Of a stretch of DNA of 64,000 bases, positions 1-8,927 are shown one piece after another. A model generated the notes under the pieces. That model was not told the origin of the DNA. It was given only the letters and a program-made list of their open reading frames with translations, and made no database searches. Every line of letters starts with the position of its first letter. The stretch's first letter is position 1. A program made the position numbers and the translations under genes. Origin of the DNA: an uncultured Lachnospiraceae bacterium (GTDB lineage Bacteria > Bacillota > Clostridia > Lachnospirales > Lachnospiraceae); assembly GCA_947384285.1 (NCBI GenBank), contig CANDGI010000006.1:46649-110648 (forward strand). Direction: 5' to 3'.

Positions 1-1391
1 TCTGGATGCTCTTCCCCCAACACCCTTTTATTGATCCGCAGGCTTTTTTCATATAATTCTTCTGCCTGCCTGTATTTTCCCTGCTTCTTATACACTCCTG
101 CCAGATTATTATAACCTGCGGCTGTGAGCGGATGCTTCTCCCCCAGCACTTTTTCGCTGATGCGCAGGCTCTTTTCGTATAGGTCTTCTGCCTCCCTGTG
201 TTTCCCTTGTTTCCGGTACACAAACGCCAGATTATTATAACCTGCGGCGATATCTGGATGCTCCTTTCCCAGTATCTTTTTCCCAATCCGCAGGCTTTTT
301 TTATACAGCTTCTCTGCTTTTTTGTCCTTTCCCTGCCGCTCATACACCATTGCCAGATTATTATAGCTGGCAGCGGTATGCAAATGCTCCTCTCCCAATA
401 CCCTCTCGCTGATCTGCAGGCTTTTTTCATACAACGCTTCTGCTTCCTGGTACTTTCCCTGCCGCTCATATACCATTGCCAGGTTATTATAACCCGTGGC
501 CGTGGACGGATGCTCTTTCCCCAAGACCCGTTCTTTGATCCGCAGGCTTTCTCCATGCAGCTCTTCCGCCATCTTGTATTTTCCCTGCCCTTCGTACACC
601 AACGCCAGGTTATTATATATAGCTGCGATATCTGGATGCTCCCTTCCCAGCACCTTTTCTTTGATACGCAGAATCTTTTGATACAGTTTCTCTGCTATCT
701 CATACTTTCCCCATTCCTTATATGCTTCTGCTAACTCATACGCAATCTCCGCTGTTTCCAAATGTTCTGCCCCCAGTATTCTCCTTCTGATATCCCAGGC
801 TTTCCGCAGTAATCTTACACTCTCCTGATAATGCGCCTTATCCTTCTCATCCTTGGCCTGCTCTGCCAAAACATATGTTTCTGCCAGTTTTGATTTTAAT
901 TCTTCTGGCTCCCACTGATTTTCTTCCATCGGTTCAGCCATCACAGAAGGCAGCTCTTCCTCTTTTTCCTCCGTATCGCTGTGGAATATCACCCGAAGCT
1001 TCACAAAAGAATAGAAATCACATGCCAAAACCGCCAGCCTGTCATCCCCATAGGGAGTGACAAGGAAAATGAAATTTTTTCCTAACCGCTCCAGCATATC
1101 CCTGCTGAAATTCAGGCGTTTCAGGCTCTCCTCCTCCTGCAGGGCAAGATGGAAATTCACCACCATAAAGGTCCGCGCGCCTGGCAAGCCCACAGCCCAT
1201 TCCTGCAAATTGCAAAACGAATACTCCCCCGGATGCCGCTTATAATCATAGATTTCCACGGCTCCCTGCCTGTAAATCTCCGCAATTTCCTTCTGCACGG
1301 TTTCATCCGCGATTACCAGATACAAGCCCTGCTCCGATTCCTTGATAATCCAGCCTAGGGTCCAGTATTCCTCCTGATTACCCTTCGTCAT
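1..1391 (-). CDS. TPR protein with N-terminal RD-x-L-type domain, 3' end beyond window
   Basis: The frame is open for 463 codons from an ATG at 1391 to the left edge, so the C-terminus is missing. It overlaps the 3' end of the upstream ATPase gene by 14 bp, and an SD (AGGAGG) is absent at usual spacing, which suggests translational coupling. Residues 1-170 form a globular domain with the motif LNFSRDMLERL and then LACDFYSFVKLRVIF. From memory this resembles a domain that precedes TPRs in STAND-like proteins (RD-x-L ... APDFW.. VFEF). From about residue 200 there are at least six 42-residue kinesin-light-chain-type TPRs with YNNLA and LGxEHP signatures. Role is unknown. The pairing with an ATPase suggests a sensor or scaffold partner. 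Confidence 0.8.
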   Translation of the reverse strand, partial: MTKGNQEEYWTLGWIIKESEQGLYLVIADETVQKEIAEIYRQGAVEIYDYKRHPGEYSFCNLQEWAVGLPGARTFMVVNFHLALQEEESLKRLNFSRDMLERLGKNFIFLVTPYGDDRLAVLACDFYSFVKLRVIFHSDTEEKEEELPSVMAEPMEENQWEPEELKSKLAETYVLAEQAKDEKDKAHYQESVRLLRKAWDIRRRILGAEHLETAEIAYELAEAYKEWGKYEIAEKLYQKILRIKEKVLGREHPDIAAIYNNLALVYEGQGKYKMAEELHGESLRIKERVLGKEHPSTATGYNNLAMVYERQGKYQEAEALYEKSLQISERVLGEEHLHTAASYNNLAMVYERQGKDKKAEKLYKKSLRIGKKILGKEHPDIAAGYNNLAFVYRKQGKHREAEDLYEKSLRISEKVLGEKHPLTAAGYNNLAGVYKKQGKYRQAEELYEKSLRINKRVLGEEHP

Positions 1392-2691
1392 TTCCAATCA
1401 ACCCCTGCTCCTCAAAAAACTTTACCACCAAAGGATGCACATTATGCCACCGTTTTCCGTTGTATTCCAGCACCACGGATGCCTGCAGCATGTTCAGCAG
1501 CATAGCCTTATCCTCAATCCGCTCCTTATTTCCGTGATAAATATTCAATAAAAACGGATACTCCTTCTCCTCAATCCGCCTGGTCAGCGAGGTCCTTGCC
1601 TCCTCCAGCGCGCATCCTGCATCCTCCATGGAAATGCTTGCGCTATTCCGGCGCTCTGCCCTTTTTGCCGACGCATTGATGACATGAAATAAATCCCTTA
1701 AGGAGCCTCCGGTATAGTGAATCAATTTTTCTAAAACCTTTGGCTCAAACAGCGCCAGATTTGCACGTTTTTTCACAATTTCCCGGATAATGTCAATCCC
1801 ATCCTGGAAGGGCTGTCCGTCAATTGTTTCAATTTTAATCATTGGAAGGGTTTTTGTTACAAAGTAGCCTTCCATAGCGGAAAACCTCACATCATAGGAA
1901 AGCCCGATTGGAAACGTATAAATCACAGGAAATGCCATTCCAGAAAGAACCGCTGCATAATTATAAAATACCTTCCAGGCATCTTCTGGATTCAGTTTAT
2001 CTAAATCCTCAAAAATGATAACCGGGCGTTTTCCCTCCGCTTTCCGGGTGATTTTTTCCGACACACGCTTTAATATCCCAATCCATTCACTGGAGCGGAC
2101 GCTTATTTTCCTGCGGTACTCTTTTCTTGTCTCTTCATTAAATTTCAAATCCGTTTTAATTTTTGCAAAAATATTCAAAATTCCTGCAAAAATCCCCCCA
2201 GGCTCTGCTGACATCCCCATTCCTGCCGAAACTGCCGTCTCTTCCTGGGATACCAGTGTTTCCGTGCCTTCCTCCCAGAAATTTTTTATATGCGCAAGGA
2301 TTCCGTCTTCCATTTCGCATCCCGACTCTTTTGCAATTTCCAGCAAGGCCTCTCCCATCAGGATAAAAAGGTCGGAATAAACAATATTAAATAAATCCAA
2401 ATCCGTACTGCAATGGACGGTTTTCACATAATATCCGTCCTTGGCCAGGTTTTCCATCATCTTGTTTAACTCTGTGCTCTTCCCACACCCTCTATGCCCC
2501 AGCAGCAGACATGCATTGCATTCCTCTGAATTCCTGCAGATATCCACAATATCCTCAATGGGAGAATTATATTTATCGCTTGTGCGGTATTCCATGGTTC
2601 CTGCGCAATAAAACTCTGCCATCTGCTCCACCTGCAAAGGCGCAGGGGAAAAAGCATTTATAATCTCGGAAATCCGATTTGCATATTTCAT
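1378..2691 (-). CDS. AAA-type P-loop ATPase paired with TPR protein
   Basis: This is a 437-residue soluble protein. It has a Walker A motif GHRGCGKST at about residues 65-73, a Walker B VIIFEDLDKL near residue 250, and a C-terminal winged-helix-like tail. The layout fits a KAP/AAA or STAND-like ATPase that handles one bound partner. The start at 2691 was chosen because AGGAGG lies 8 nt upstream, while the open frame extends 22 codons further without an SD. It is followed by the TPR gene with a 14-bp overlap, so the two are probably co-translated. An array of 20-bp repeats sits 115 bp upstream. Function is not recognised; a defence or signalling role is inference. Confidence 0.8.
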   Translation of the reverse strand: MKYANRISEIINAFSPAPLQVEQMAEFYCAGTMEYRTSDKYNSPIEDIVDICRNSEECNACLLLGHRGCGKSTELNKMMENLAKDGYYVKTVHCSTDLDLFNIVYSDLFILMGEALLEIAKESGCEMEDGILAHIKNFWEEGTETLVSQEETAVSAGMGMSAEPGGIFAGILNIFAKIKTDLKFNEETRKEYRRKISVRSSEWIGILKRVSEKITRKAEGKRPVIIFEDLDKLNPEDAWKVFYNYAAVLSGMAFPVIYTFPIGLSYDVRFSAMEGYFVTKTLPMIKIETIDGQPFQDGIDIIREIVKKRANLALFEPKVLEKLIHYTGGSLRDLFHVINASAKRAERRNSASISMEDAGCALEEARTSLTRRIEEKEYPFLLNIYHGNKERIEDKAMLLNMLQASVVLEYNGKRWHNVHPLVVKFFEEQGLIGNDEG

Positions 2692-2800
2692 CAAAAATTC
2701 CTCCTGCCTTATGTTCAACTTCCATTTCATTATATATGATGCGCCGCCAATTGGCAAAGCATTTTAGAAGGGGAATATCCATCGTGTATATTTCTATGCA

Positions 2801-2980
2801 AAAGAAGATTTCCGGCATAATAAATGGATTTCTGGCACAATAAATGGATTTCCGGCACAATAAATGGATCTCCGGCACAATAAATGGATTTCCGGCACAA
2901 TAAATGGATTTCCAGCACAATAAATGGATTTCCAGCACAATAAATGGATTTCCGGCACAATAAATGGATTTCCAGCACAA
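2801..2980. repeat. 20-bp tandem array, about nine units
   Basis: Eight units of exactly 20 bp, consensus TAAATGGATTTCCGGCACAA, run from 2821 to 2980, preceded by one degenerate unit at 2801-2820. Units differ at only one or two positions. There are no spacers. Open frames read across the array on the minus strand are repeat artefacts. The array lies upstream of the ATPase gene. Confidence 0.95.
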
Positions 2981-3029
2981 AAAAGCAGGCATTTCAAAAT
3001 ATCTTTTAAAAAGGCCTGCAAATATTTTC

Positions 3030-3424
3030 TTAAAATTTTCCGCCCTCCAATATGATCCAAATCAGGTAGAGGGCATTGTACCATACTGCGCCTATGATAC
3101 CTGTCAAGGCAAACAGCCATTTCCTGTAAGCTTCTTAAGAGCCGCCTTGGCATCATTTTTATCCAGCTGAAAGGGAATCACATAATCCGGTTTCAGCATT
3201 CCCGAAAGCTGCCCCTTCATCACCACAGGATTTCCGCAGAAAGGACAGGACGCGGCCGCCGTATTTTCCTCACATGCAATTTCACCGCAGCAGGAATTGC
3301 AGACGCAGGAACCCAAGCCGCTTTTTTCATCCTCCTGCCACTCATTCCCGGCGGAAACGTCCCATCCTGCGTTCATTGCCATGCCCATAAATCCTGCCAT
3401 AGCAATGGATGGGAACACGAGCAA
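3030..3424 (-). pseudogene. Zinc-ribbon membrane protein, internally deleted
   Basis: Residues read from 3424 down include CVCNSCCGEI then SCPFCGNPVVMKG and KPDYVIPFQLDKNDAKAALKK, the middle of a zinc-ribbon (TFIIB-type) membrane protein family common in Lachnospiraceae. The N-terminal ribbon is missing and the frame closes at 3104. In another frame, about 3030-3125, the C-terminal membrane helix of the same kind of protein remains (KWLFALTGIIGAVWYN then a stop at 3030). The two parts meet near the AAGCTT at 3126. The central part of the gene has therefore been deleted and the remainder is frameshifted. Confidence 0.7.
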
Positions 3425-3483
3425 TCAAATGCCGGACGGTTCACATATTACGGATGGGAACACGAACAACCAAACGCCCGGTC
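3407..3483. repeat. 45-bp tandem duplication
   Basis: GGATGGGAACACGA occurs at 3407 and again at 3452, each followed by a similar stretch (CAATCAAATGCCGGACGG versus CAACCAAACGCCCGG). This gives two diverged copies of a 45-bp unit at the 5' end of the decayed zinc-ribbon gene. Confidence 0.8.
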
Positions 3484-3552
3484 TATATTTTTCCGCTTTT
3501 CCTCTTTTTTTGGCGTGAATAGCAGCTTTACGGCGTAAATGATTTCTTGTTC

Positions 3553-4218
3553 TCACAGTTTTATCTCTTCCACCGCAAATCCTCCTTGCTCCAACAATTC
3601 TTTTGCCTTTTTTGCATTCTGGTATCCAAAGACTTCCATATGTCCTCCTTTTGTGTGGACGGCCTTCCCGAAAATTTCCTCCATCTGCTTTTTGTCCATG
3701 AAAATTTTATCTTTTGGCTCCTCCAGAATGCCGCAGATTTTCCCATTTCTTTCATTGCCTGCTTCATCTTCAAGCTTTAAGTCCAAATTGGGGTAATCCT
3801 GTTTCCACCTCTTGGCCTGGCTCTTTCCCGAACCATATCCATTTCTATCTGTGAACCGCTGGAAGCTGTCTGTTCCCCAAAACAGCACAGGCGTATTCCC
3901 CAGAGAAAAGGATTCCAAGCCTTCCTTCCATTTCCCCGGAAATTCCTGCAAATCCACCCCGAAAACCTCCGTCTCCATGGTATATTCCCCTAATTTTATG
4001 GTAACTATTACCGCTTCCTCTGGCTCAAACCTGCAGATGCCAGAAATTTTCTGCAATTCATCTACGGTTTCCTGCGTCAAATCACTGGAAGATTGGATGG
4101 AAAACCCATAAGTTTTCTGTTCCCTCCGGTAGGATTGCAGCTGGCCATACAGAAAAAAAATTATCCATCCAATTACGATACAGATTACAATGTCTTTATA
4201 AATATTCCGTTCTCTCAT
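3553..4218 (-). CDS. Membrane-anchored extracellular protein, MacB-periplasmic-domain-like
   Basis: The protein has 221 residues: a short basic N-terminus, one membrane helix at about 9-28 (IVICIVIGWIIFFLYG), then a soluble external domain with no further helix. Size and pattern recall the periplasmic core of FtsX/MacB permeases without the permease helices; this is a weak resemblance. The start was set at the ATG at 4218, after AGGGACAGGGAT. The frame can be extended by six codons to a GTG, but these lie in the upstream 34-bp repeats. It ends a run of membrane and surface genes on the minus strand (to 10421). Function unknown. Confidence 0.6.
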   Translation of the reverse strand: MRERNIYKDIVICIVIGWIIFFLYGQLQSYRREQKTYGFSIQSSSDLTQETVDELQKISGICRFEPEEAVIVTIKLGEYTMETEVFGVDLQEFPGKWKEGLESFSLGNTPVLFWGTDSFQRFTDRNGYGSGKSQAKRWKQDYPNLDLKLEDEAGNERNGKICGILEEPKDKIFMDKKQMEEIFGKAVHTKGGHMEVFGYQNAKKAKELLEQGGFAVEEIKL

Positions 4219-4441
4219 ATCCCTGTCCCTGCCCACATTGCCGCTTTCTCATTTCCCTGTCCCCTCCCACATTGCCGCTTTCTCATTTCCCTGTCCCCTC
4301 CCACATTGGCGTTCTCTTATATCCCTGTCCCTGTCCCTGCCCACATTGCCGCTTTCTCATTTCCCTGTCCCTGCCCATATTGCCGCTTTCCCATTTCCCT
4401 GTCCCTGCCCATATTGGCGCTTTCCCATTTCCCTGTCCCTT
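4212..4441. repeat. 34-bp tandem array copying an SD-start region
   Basis: About 6.5 units of roughly 34 bp (one of 40 bp) fill the gap between two genes. Read on the minus strand, each unit has AGGGACAGGG, then AAATG, then AGAAAGCGGCAATGT. This matches the real start site of the next gene (AGGGAT, ATG, AGAGAACGGAATAT). The array therefore looks like repeated copies of a ribosome binding site with its start codon. Confidence 0.9.
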
Positions 4442-4475
4442 ACACATAGTGTCTGGCTCCAAAGGCTGTCCAAAA

Positions 4476-6047
4476 CTATTTTCTGTCTGCCTTCTTCTTA
4501 TAATAGTTCATTCTCAGATACAGCCAGCCAATGATAAGCATCAGCACAAGAAAGATGAAAATAAGAATCGTTATCCACCACTGATTGGATTTGGGCTCCT
4601 CCTTTTCCACCTTCAGCTCTACCATCTGCGGTTTCTTAATGGAAGTATACAATTCCTGGCTCTGTTCTGTCCGCTCCCCCTGCTCATTCTCATAGGAAAA
4701 AACAACAGTCCCCAACGTCTCCCCGTATTTTTTGCCGTCCTCCTCTATCACATTGCCCTCATTGTCCATATTCAAGTTCCCTGCAAACACTTTTATTTCC
4801 CCATCTGCAAAAGTCCCTGCTTCCACAGTCCCAAAAAACAGCTCCTTCTCTGGAAACAGCCCCTTTCCTTCCAGCCGCACCCCGGCATTGTAAAGGACTG
4901 CAAGGCCTGTATTCTGAATCTGGAAGGTCAAAAAATCCGTATCGGATTCATAGATGCTTTCTGGAAAGGACACATTGACAAGCTCTGCCTGGGGAATCTG
5001 GCTCACGGACAAATTCACCGTTTCCGAGGAGGTATAGGCATTTCCTTTTTTATCCTCATATTCAAATTGAAACTGGAGTGATACCGGCTCTGCCGGGGCT
5101 TTTTTTCCAATGGAAAGATTCTGGGACAGCTCCACGGCAGCGCCCGTCCCTATCCTTGCAAAATACCAGGAATTTTTCTCCAGCAGAATATCCTTATTTT
5201 CTGACACAAGGGTAATCTTCACGTTTTCCATGGACTGGCTGCTGCTGCAGTTTTTCACAGAAACCGTCCAGGGCATGCTGCTCCCTGCGGGCACAGCCGA
5301 TCCCTGCAGGCTGTTTGAGAGAATCATAACCCTGGGCTGGTGGCTGATCTCCTCTTTTGCCCCGGCGCCTGGCTCCACAGGGATAGCCTCTTCGCCTGGC
5401 TCCGGCAAAACAGCATCCGTTGGGCTCTCATTTTCATCCGAAAATCCCTGATCTTCCCTTTCCTCTCCAGGAGGGATTCTTCCATCCGTGATTTCCACAT
5501 AAATGGTAAAATCCTGACGGATTACTTTCTCTTCCGTCTGCGCCTGAACTGACAAATGAAGAGGATACTGGCCATTTACCCTGTCCTCCTTCAATTTAAT
5601 CTGGCACTGATACAAAAAGACGCCGTTTTCTGATTTTTTTACCTTTTTCTGATAATTTTTATAATAAAATGGGCTGTTTTCCTCCCGCTCAAAAGAAATC
5701 CCTACAATTATCCTGTCCGCCTCTGTTTGAAGCTTCGTTACAAAAGGCACCACGAGAAACATGGTATTTTTTCGGATGGAAGGTTCATAGCCTTTGGAAA
5801 AGGAATGCTTCATCCCTTCATATTTCCTGCTGGTTTCAATGGAAATTGCATGTTCAGATTTACTGCTGCCTTCAGAAGAACCGACATTTTCCGCATGCAC
5901 TGTGACAGAGAAAATGAAGGATATCTGCCAAAGGAAGCCTATCAAAAAGAAAATTATTCCAAAAAACCCTCTCTTTTTCCTTAACTTCCCACTCCTGCTG
6001 CCTTGAAAAAAATTTTTTTCTTTCCCAATCGATATACTTCTTTTCAT
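4476..6047 (-). CDS. Surface protein with C-terminal membrane anchor
   Basis: The protein has 523 residues. A signal-peptide-like helix spans about 28-50 (FFGIIFFLIGFLWQISFIF) and is followed by AENVGSS. The bulk is beta-rich and extracellular, with segments such as VSVKNCSSSQSMENVKITL and FQIQNTGLAVLYNAGVRLEG that look like CARDB/COG1361-type beta-sandwich domains. It ends with a membrane helix (WWITILIFIFLVLMLIIGW) and a lysine-rich tail. The ATG at 6047 was chosen because the TTG four codons earlier falls directly on the GGGAGG. Such proteins often accompany ABC export genes, and the next gene upstream is an ABC-2-like membrane protein. Confidence 0.65.
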   Translation of the reverse strand: MKRSISIGKEKNFFQGSRSGKLRKKRGFFGIIFFLIGFLWQISFIFSVTVHAENVGSSEGSSKSEHAISIETSRKYEGMKHSFSKGYEPSIRKNTMFLVVPFVTKLQTEADRIIVGISFEREENSPFYYKNYQKKVKKSENGVFLYQCQIKLKEDRVNGQYPLHLSVQAQTEEKVIRQDFTIYVEITDGRIPPGEEREDQGFSDENESPTDAVLPEPGEEAIPVEPGAGAKEEISHQPRVMILSNSLQGSAVPAGSSMPWTVSVKNCSSSQSMENVKITLVSENKDILLEKNSWYFARIGTGAAVELSQNLSIGKKAPAEPVSLQFQFEYEDKKGNAYTSSETVNLSVSQIPQAELVNVSFPESIYESDTDFLTFQIQNTGLAVLYNAGVRLEGKGLFPEKELFFGTVEAGTFADGEIKVFAGNLNMDNEGNVIEEDGKKYGETLGTVVFSYENEQGERTEQSQELYTSIKKPQMVELKVEKEEPKSNQWWITILIFIFLVLMLIIGWLYLRMNYYKKKADRK

Positions 6048-6090
6048 TGTTTTGCGCAACCTCCCACGGTCAATAACCTATTTTTTCTGT

Positions 6091-6984
6091 CTATTCCCCT
6101 GTAAAAGAATTGAAATTATATTTTTTGAGGGTATGAAAAGAGAGAGCCGCCAAAAATGCCAGAACCGCCAGGAAAATCATGCAGGACTGCTCAATGGAGG
6201 GAAGCACGTCATACCCAAAATCATGCATCCCATAGGTGGCGTGGTTCAAAGGGCTTATCCAGCCGCTCAGCCGCCGGACCAGAAACATCTCATATTCCTC
6301 TTTATGTAGAATCTTTGCTAGAATTTCTGGATTCAGCAGAAAGCCAAACAAACTGTAGAAAAGCCCTGCGCCGATTGCAGCCTTTTTTCCTGCCTTCATC
6401 TGGACATACAGCATAAGAAAACTTAAGGTTAAGGAATAGCACATGAGAAGCGCCATAATCTGCATACTGCAGGAGAAGGGTGTGGTACTTTCCATGACTT
6501 TGACGGTGGAGGGAATGGACAAATCCTTTCCCATCTTGGAATAAGCCAGAAGAGCCGCCGTTTTGCTCCAGATATTTCCCGGATAAGTCTTCTGCATGCA
6601 AAGAAGGCTGGTAACCAGAATCACATAGGCCATATACAAAGCTGTCACCAGAAAAATATAAAAAAACTGTGCCAGAAGCCATCGGTTCTTTTTCATCCGA
6701 AGCAGCATGTAAGGCGTAACCTGGCTTAATTTGGGTAAATCCAGAAACAAAAGAATCAAAAGCAGGGAACACAGAAGAATGGCTGTGGCGTCCCCAAAGG
6801 TCCAGATAAATGGTTCCAATGCCTGCATCGGCGACTCATAATAATCCGCCACCATCATTGCCCGGTCACTTAAGAAAAAACAGAGGATGAAGGAAAACAA
6901 AAAGGTGATAATCACCCTGGGATTTTTAAAAAACCCCAGGAAATTCCACCTGACTGCCGCCGTTACCTGCTTTAGAGCTCCCAT
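6091..6984 (-). CDS. ABC-2-like multispanning membrane protein
   Basis: The 297-residue protein has about six membrane helices and a short N-terminal amphipathic stretch before the first helix (VIITFLFSFILCFFL), the layout of ABC-2-type permease subunits. The SD AAGGAGAAAAAGCG precedes the ATG. No ABC ATPase is encoded nearby, so it either uses an ATPase from elsewhere or is not a transporter subunit. It lies 43 bp upstream of the surface-protein gene and probably shares its transcript. Confidence 0.6.
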   Translation of the reverse strand: MGALKQVTAAVRWNFLGFFKNPRVIITFLFSFILCFFLSDRAMMVADYYESPMQALEPFIWTFGDATAILLCSLLLILLFLDLPKLSQVTPYMLLRMKKNRWLLAQFFYIFLVTALYMAYVILVTSLLCMQKTYPGNIWSKTAALLAYSKMGKDLSIPSTVKVMESTTPFSCSMQIMALLMCYSLTLSFLMLYVQMKAGKKAAIGAGLFYSLFGFLLNPEILAKILHKEEYEMFLVRRLSGWISPLNHATYGMHDFGYDVLPSIEQSCMIFLAVLAFLAALSFHTLKKYNFNSFTGE

Positions 6985-7068
6985 CGCTTTTTCTCCTTCC
7001 CTTCCATTTTTTTCAGTGAAGTTAATGCCGGTTTTCAGCGGGCTTCACCTTAAAAAGCTTATGCACGG

Positions 7069-8727
7069 TTAATAGCCCAGCTCCCTGTTGATAATGGTTC
7101 CATCTACGGCATTGATGGTAAGGAAGCTTTGGTTCGAATGCTCTCCGCTGTCCTTGCTTATATACTCCACAGACTCTGAATCATACCCTCCAAAAAAATC
7201 CCACACCGGCACAAGAATCCCGGATTTGCTGTTTACCGTGGGATCATAAATCCTGCTGTAGCCTAGCTTGATTTTTTTCGTATGGTAAACTACCTTATTG
7301 TAATAATCCATCATATCTGCATTGGTTATTTCCATCATCTGCTCATAAATCTTTATAATGCTGTCAAAATCCATCAGTTTTACATTTTCCGTCTGAACCT
7401 CTTCCACATTGTAGGGGCTGTAAATTTCCACCTTTTCAATTCCGCTGCTTCCTACAACCACCTCGCACCTTTCATAGCTCCAGGGTATCAGGGTGCTGTC
7501 ATGATCCTCCAGGCTTCCGCCGTAGGATTCGGTAAAGGTAATGGGCGCGCCGTCCAGCATCCTGGTAAAATAAAAGACATATCCCACATCCTGTATATCC
7601 TCTTTCTTCATATTATAAGTACTGCTGTAAAGGGCATAATCCCAAGCGTTCACTTCCCAATCCCAGCCCAATTTCTGAATTTTCTCCTTTGCAGCCTGCT
7701 CTGCATCTTCATAAGAAATTTCTACCAGCTCTTTCACCTCATCTTCCGAAATAGGATGGGAATCCGTCTCTTCATCGGCGAACTTACTCTCTGTGTCCAT
7801 GGCAAACCTTCCCTCTTTCCAGCCTGTGGTGTTAAAATCCCGGAAGCTCTGGGGGCCTTCCTCCTGGGTTTGAATCAGTATCTTGATATCCGACGTATGG
7901 GGGTCATTGCCATTGATAGTGTAACCATAGACTCCATGGTCTGTCTCTGCAACGCCGTAAAACCTGTTTTCATCCACCTTCGTCACAGGCTCTCCCCAAG
8001 AACTGTCCACATATTCCAGGCCAAAGGAGGGAACAACTTCCTTCAGCTCTATCGAATCCGGCGCATCCTGCATGCTCATCTCATCCCCTTCAATGGCGGC
8101 GTCGATATCAAATGCCAGATTGCCCTCGTCGTCTGTACCCCAATTGTAAGGATCCAGATTGCCTTCCGCCTTCCATTTTTTCAGCATGGTGAGATCCCTC
8201 TGGTAATCCTCCTTGGTCCATTCATTGTAGTCGTATCCATGATAGAACTTTGCCCTCTCAAAGAAAATTTTTGTAACCTGGTCAATCAGCTCCTGGTCTG
8301 CCTCCCGGGCGGATACCTTGTAAGTGTTCATGGCATCCACATTGGGAAGTATGATTTCTGCATCCGTGTCAACCACAATCTTGCCGCCCTCGTACTCCAC
8401 CTGGTTCTTGTAGGTTTTAGGCGCTTTAAGCATTTCATTGATTTTCCCTTCTTTTTCCTCCGGGGCTTCCGACTCTTCTGCAGTCCCGCCTGGCTTATTA
8501 TCCTGGGATTCTTCAGTGTTTTGGGTTTCCTTTCCATTTTCCAGCTCTTGCGTGCCTTTCTCATCTTCGTTGCTTTCGTATTCCTTGATTTTGTCCGCGC
8601 CCTTTTGCTTTACAATGGATTCCTTGGGCGTCTCCTGGCATCCTGCCAGCGCCATGAAAAGAACTGCTGCAAGAAGCATCCTGCATTTCTTTCTAACTGC
8701 TGCTGTGTTTTTTCTTTTTTTCTCCAT
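7069..8727 (-). CDS. DUF6034-like lipoprotein, paralogue 1
   Basis: The protein has 552 residues with a type II signal peptide: basic N-terminus, hydrophobic core and lipobox MALAGC (Cys about 30). A Glu-rich linker of about 60 residues, absent in its paralogue, is followed by a large extracellular domain ending in FLTINAVDGTIINRELGY. The C-terminal half matches the next gene almost throughout (WSYERCEVVVG, VWDFFGG, LMDFDSI). The family appears to be the Firmicutes lipoprotein family DUF6034, recalled from memory and not checked. The ATG at 8727 has AGAGGG six bases upstream. Function unknown. Confidence 0.7.
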   Translation of the reverse strand: MEKKRKNTAAVRKKCRMLLAAVLFMALAGCQETPKESIVKQKGADKIKEYESNEDEKGTQELENGKETQNTEESQDNKPGGTAEESEAPEEKEGKINEMLKAPKTYKNQVEYEGGKIVVDTDAEIILPNVDAMNTYKVSAREADQELIDQVTKIFFERAKFYHGYDYNEWTKEDYQRDLTMLKKWKAEGNLDPYNWGTDDEGNLAFDIDAAIEGDEMSMQDAPDSIELKEVVPSFGLEYVDSSWGEPVTKVDENRFYGVAETDHGVYGYTINGNDPHTSDIKILIQTQEEGPQSFRDFNTTGWKEGRFAMDTESKFADEETDSHPISEDEVKELVEISYEDAEQAAKEKIQKLGWDWEVNAWDYALYSSTYNMKKEDIQDVGYVFYFTRMLDGAPITFTESYGGSLEDHDSTLIPWSYERCEVVVGSSGIEKVEIYSPYNVEEVQTENVKLMDFDSIIKIYEQMMEITNADMMDYYNKVVYHTKKIKLGYSRIYDPTVNSKSGILVPVWDFFGGYDSESVEYISKDSGEHSNQSFLTINAVDGTIINRELGY

Positions 8728-8927
8728 AATGTTCCCTCTTCCTTCCTGCTGCATTCAGCATATCCTTTTAAATATACGGACGCTGCCGGCAGCCTCCGCA
8801 CCTTCTAATTTAGAACGTGCCTGAAAAATGCTCTGGCAGCTTTTGCATCTCCTGCTTTGAGTGTGCTTGAAAGCTGCTTTCTCCAAAATGTACGCCACAG
8901 TTTGTGGAATGGGTTTTCAAACGCTCC

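Noticed and set aside
198-734. Plus-strand frame of 178 codons with internal repeats
   Set aside because: It is the complement of the TPR repeats; periodicity comes from the TPR units on the minus strand.
2801-2980. CRISPR array
   Set aside because: Units are contiguous with no spacers, only 20 bp, and no cas gene is present.
2573-3156. Minus-strand frames with repeated AGNPFIVPEIHLLC in three frames
   Set aside because: They are translations of the 20-bp array, open in every frame because the unit lacks stops.
4093-5081. Plus-strand frames rich in LSHFPVPAHIAAF
   Set aside because: They arise from the 34-bp array and then run antisense to the surface-protein gene.
7282-8808. 508-codon open frame on the plus strand opposite the DUF6034-like gene
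   Set aside because: It is fully antisense to a lipoprotein with good signal peptide, SD and a paralogue; its translation is rich in His, Ile and Phe without domains.
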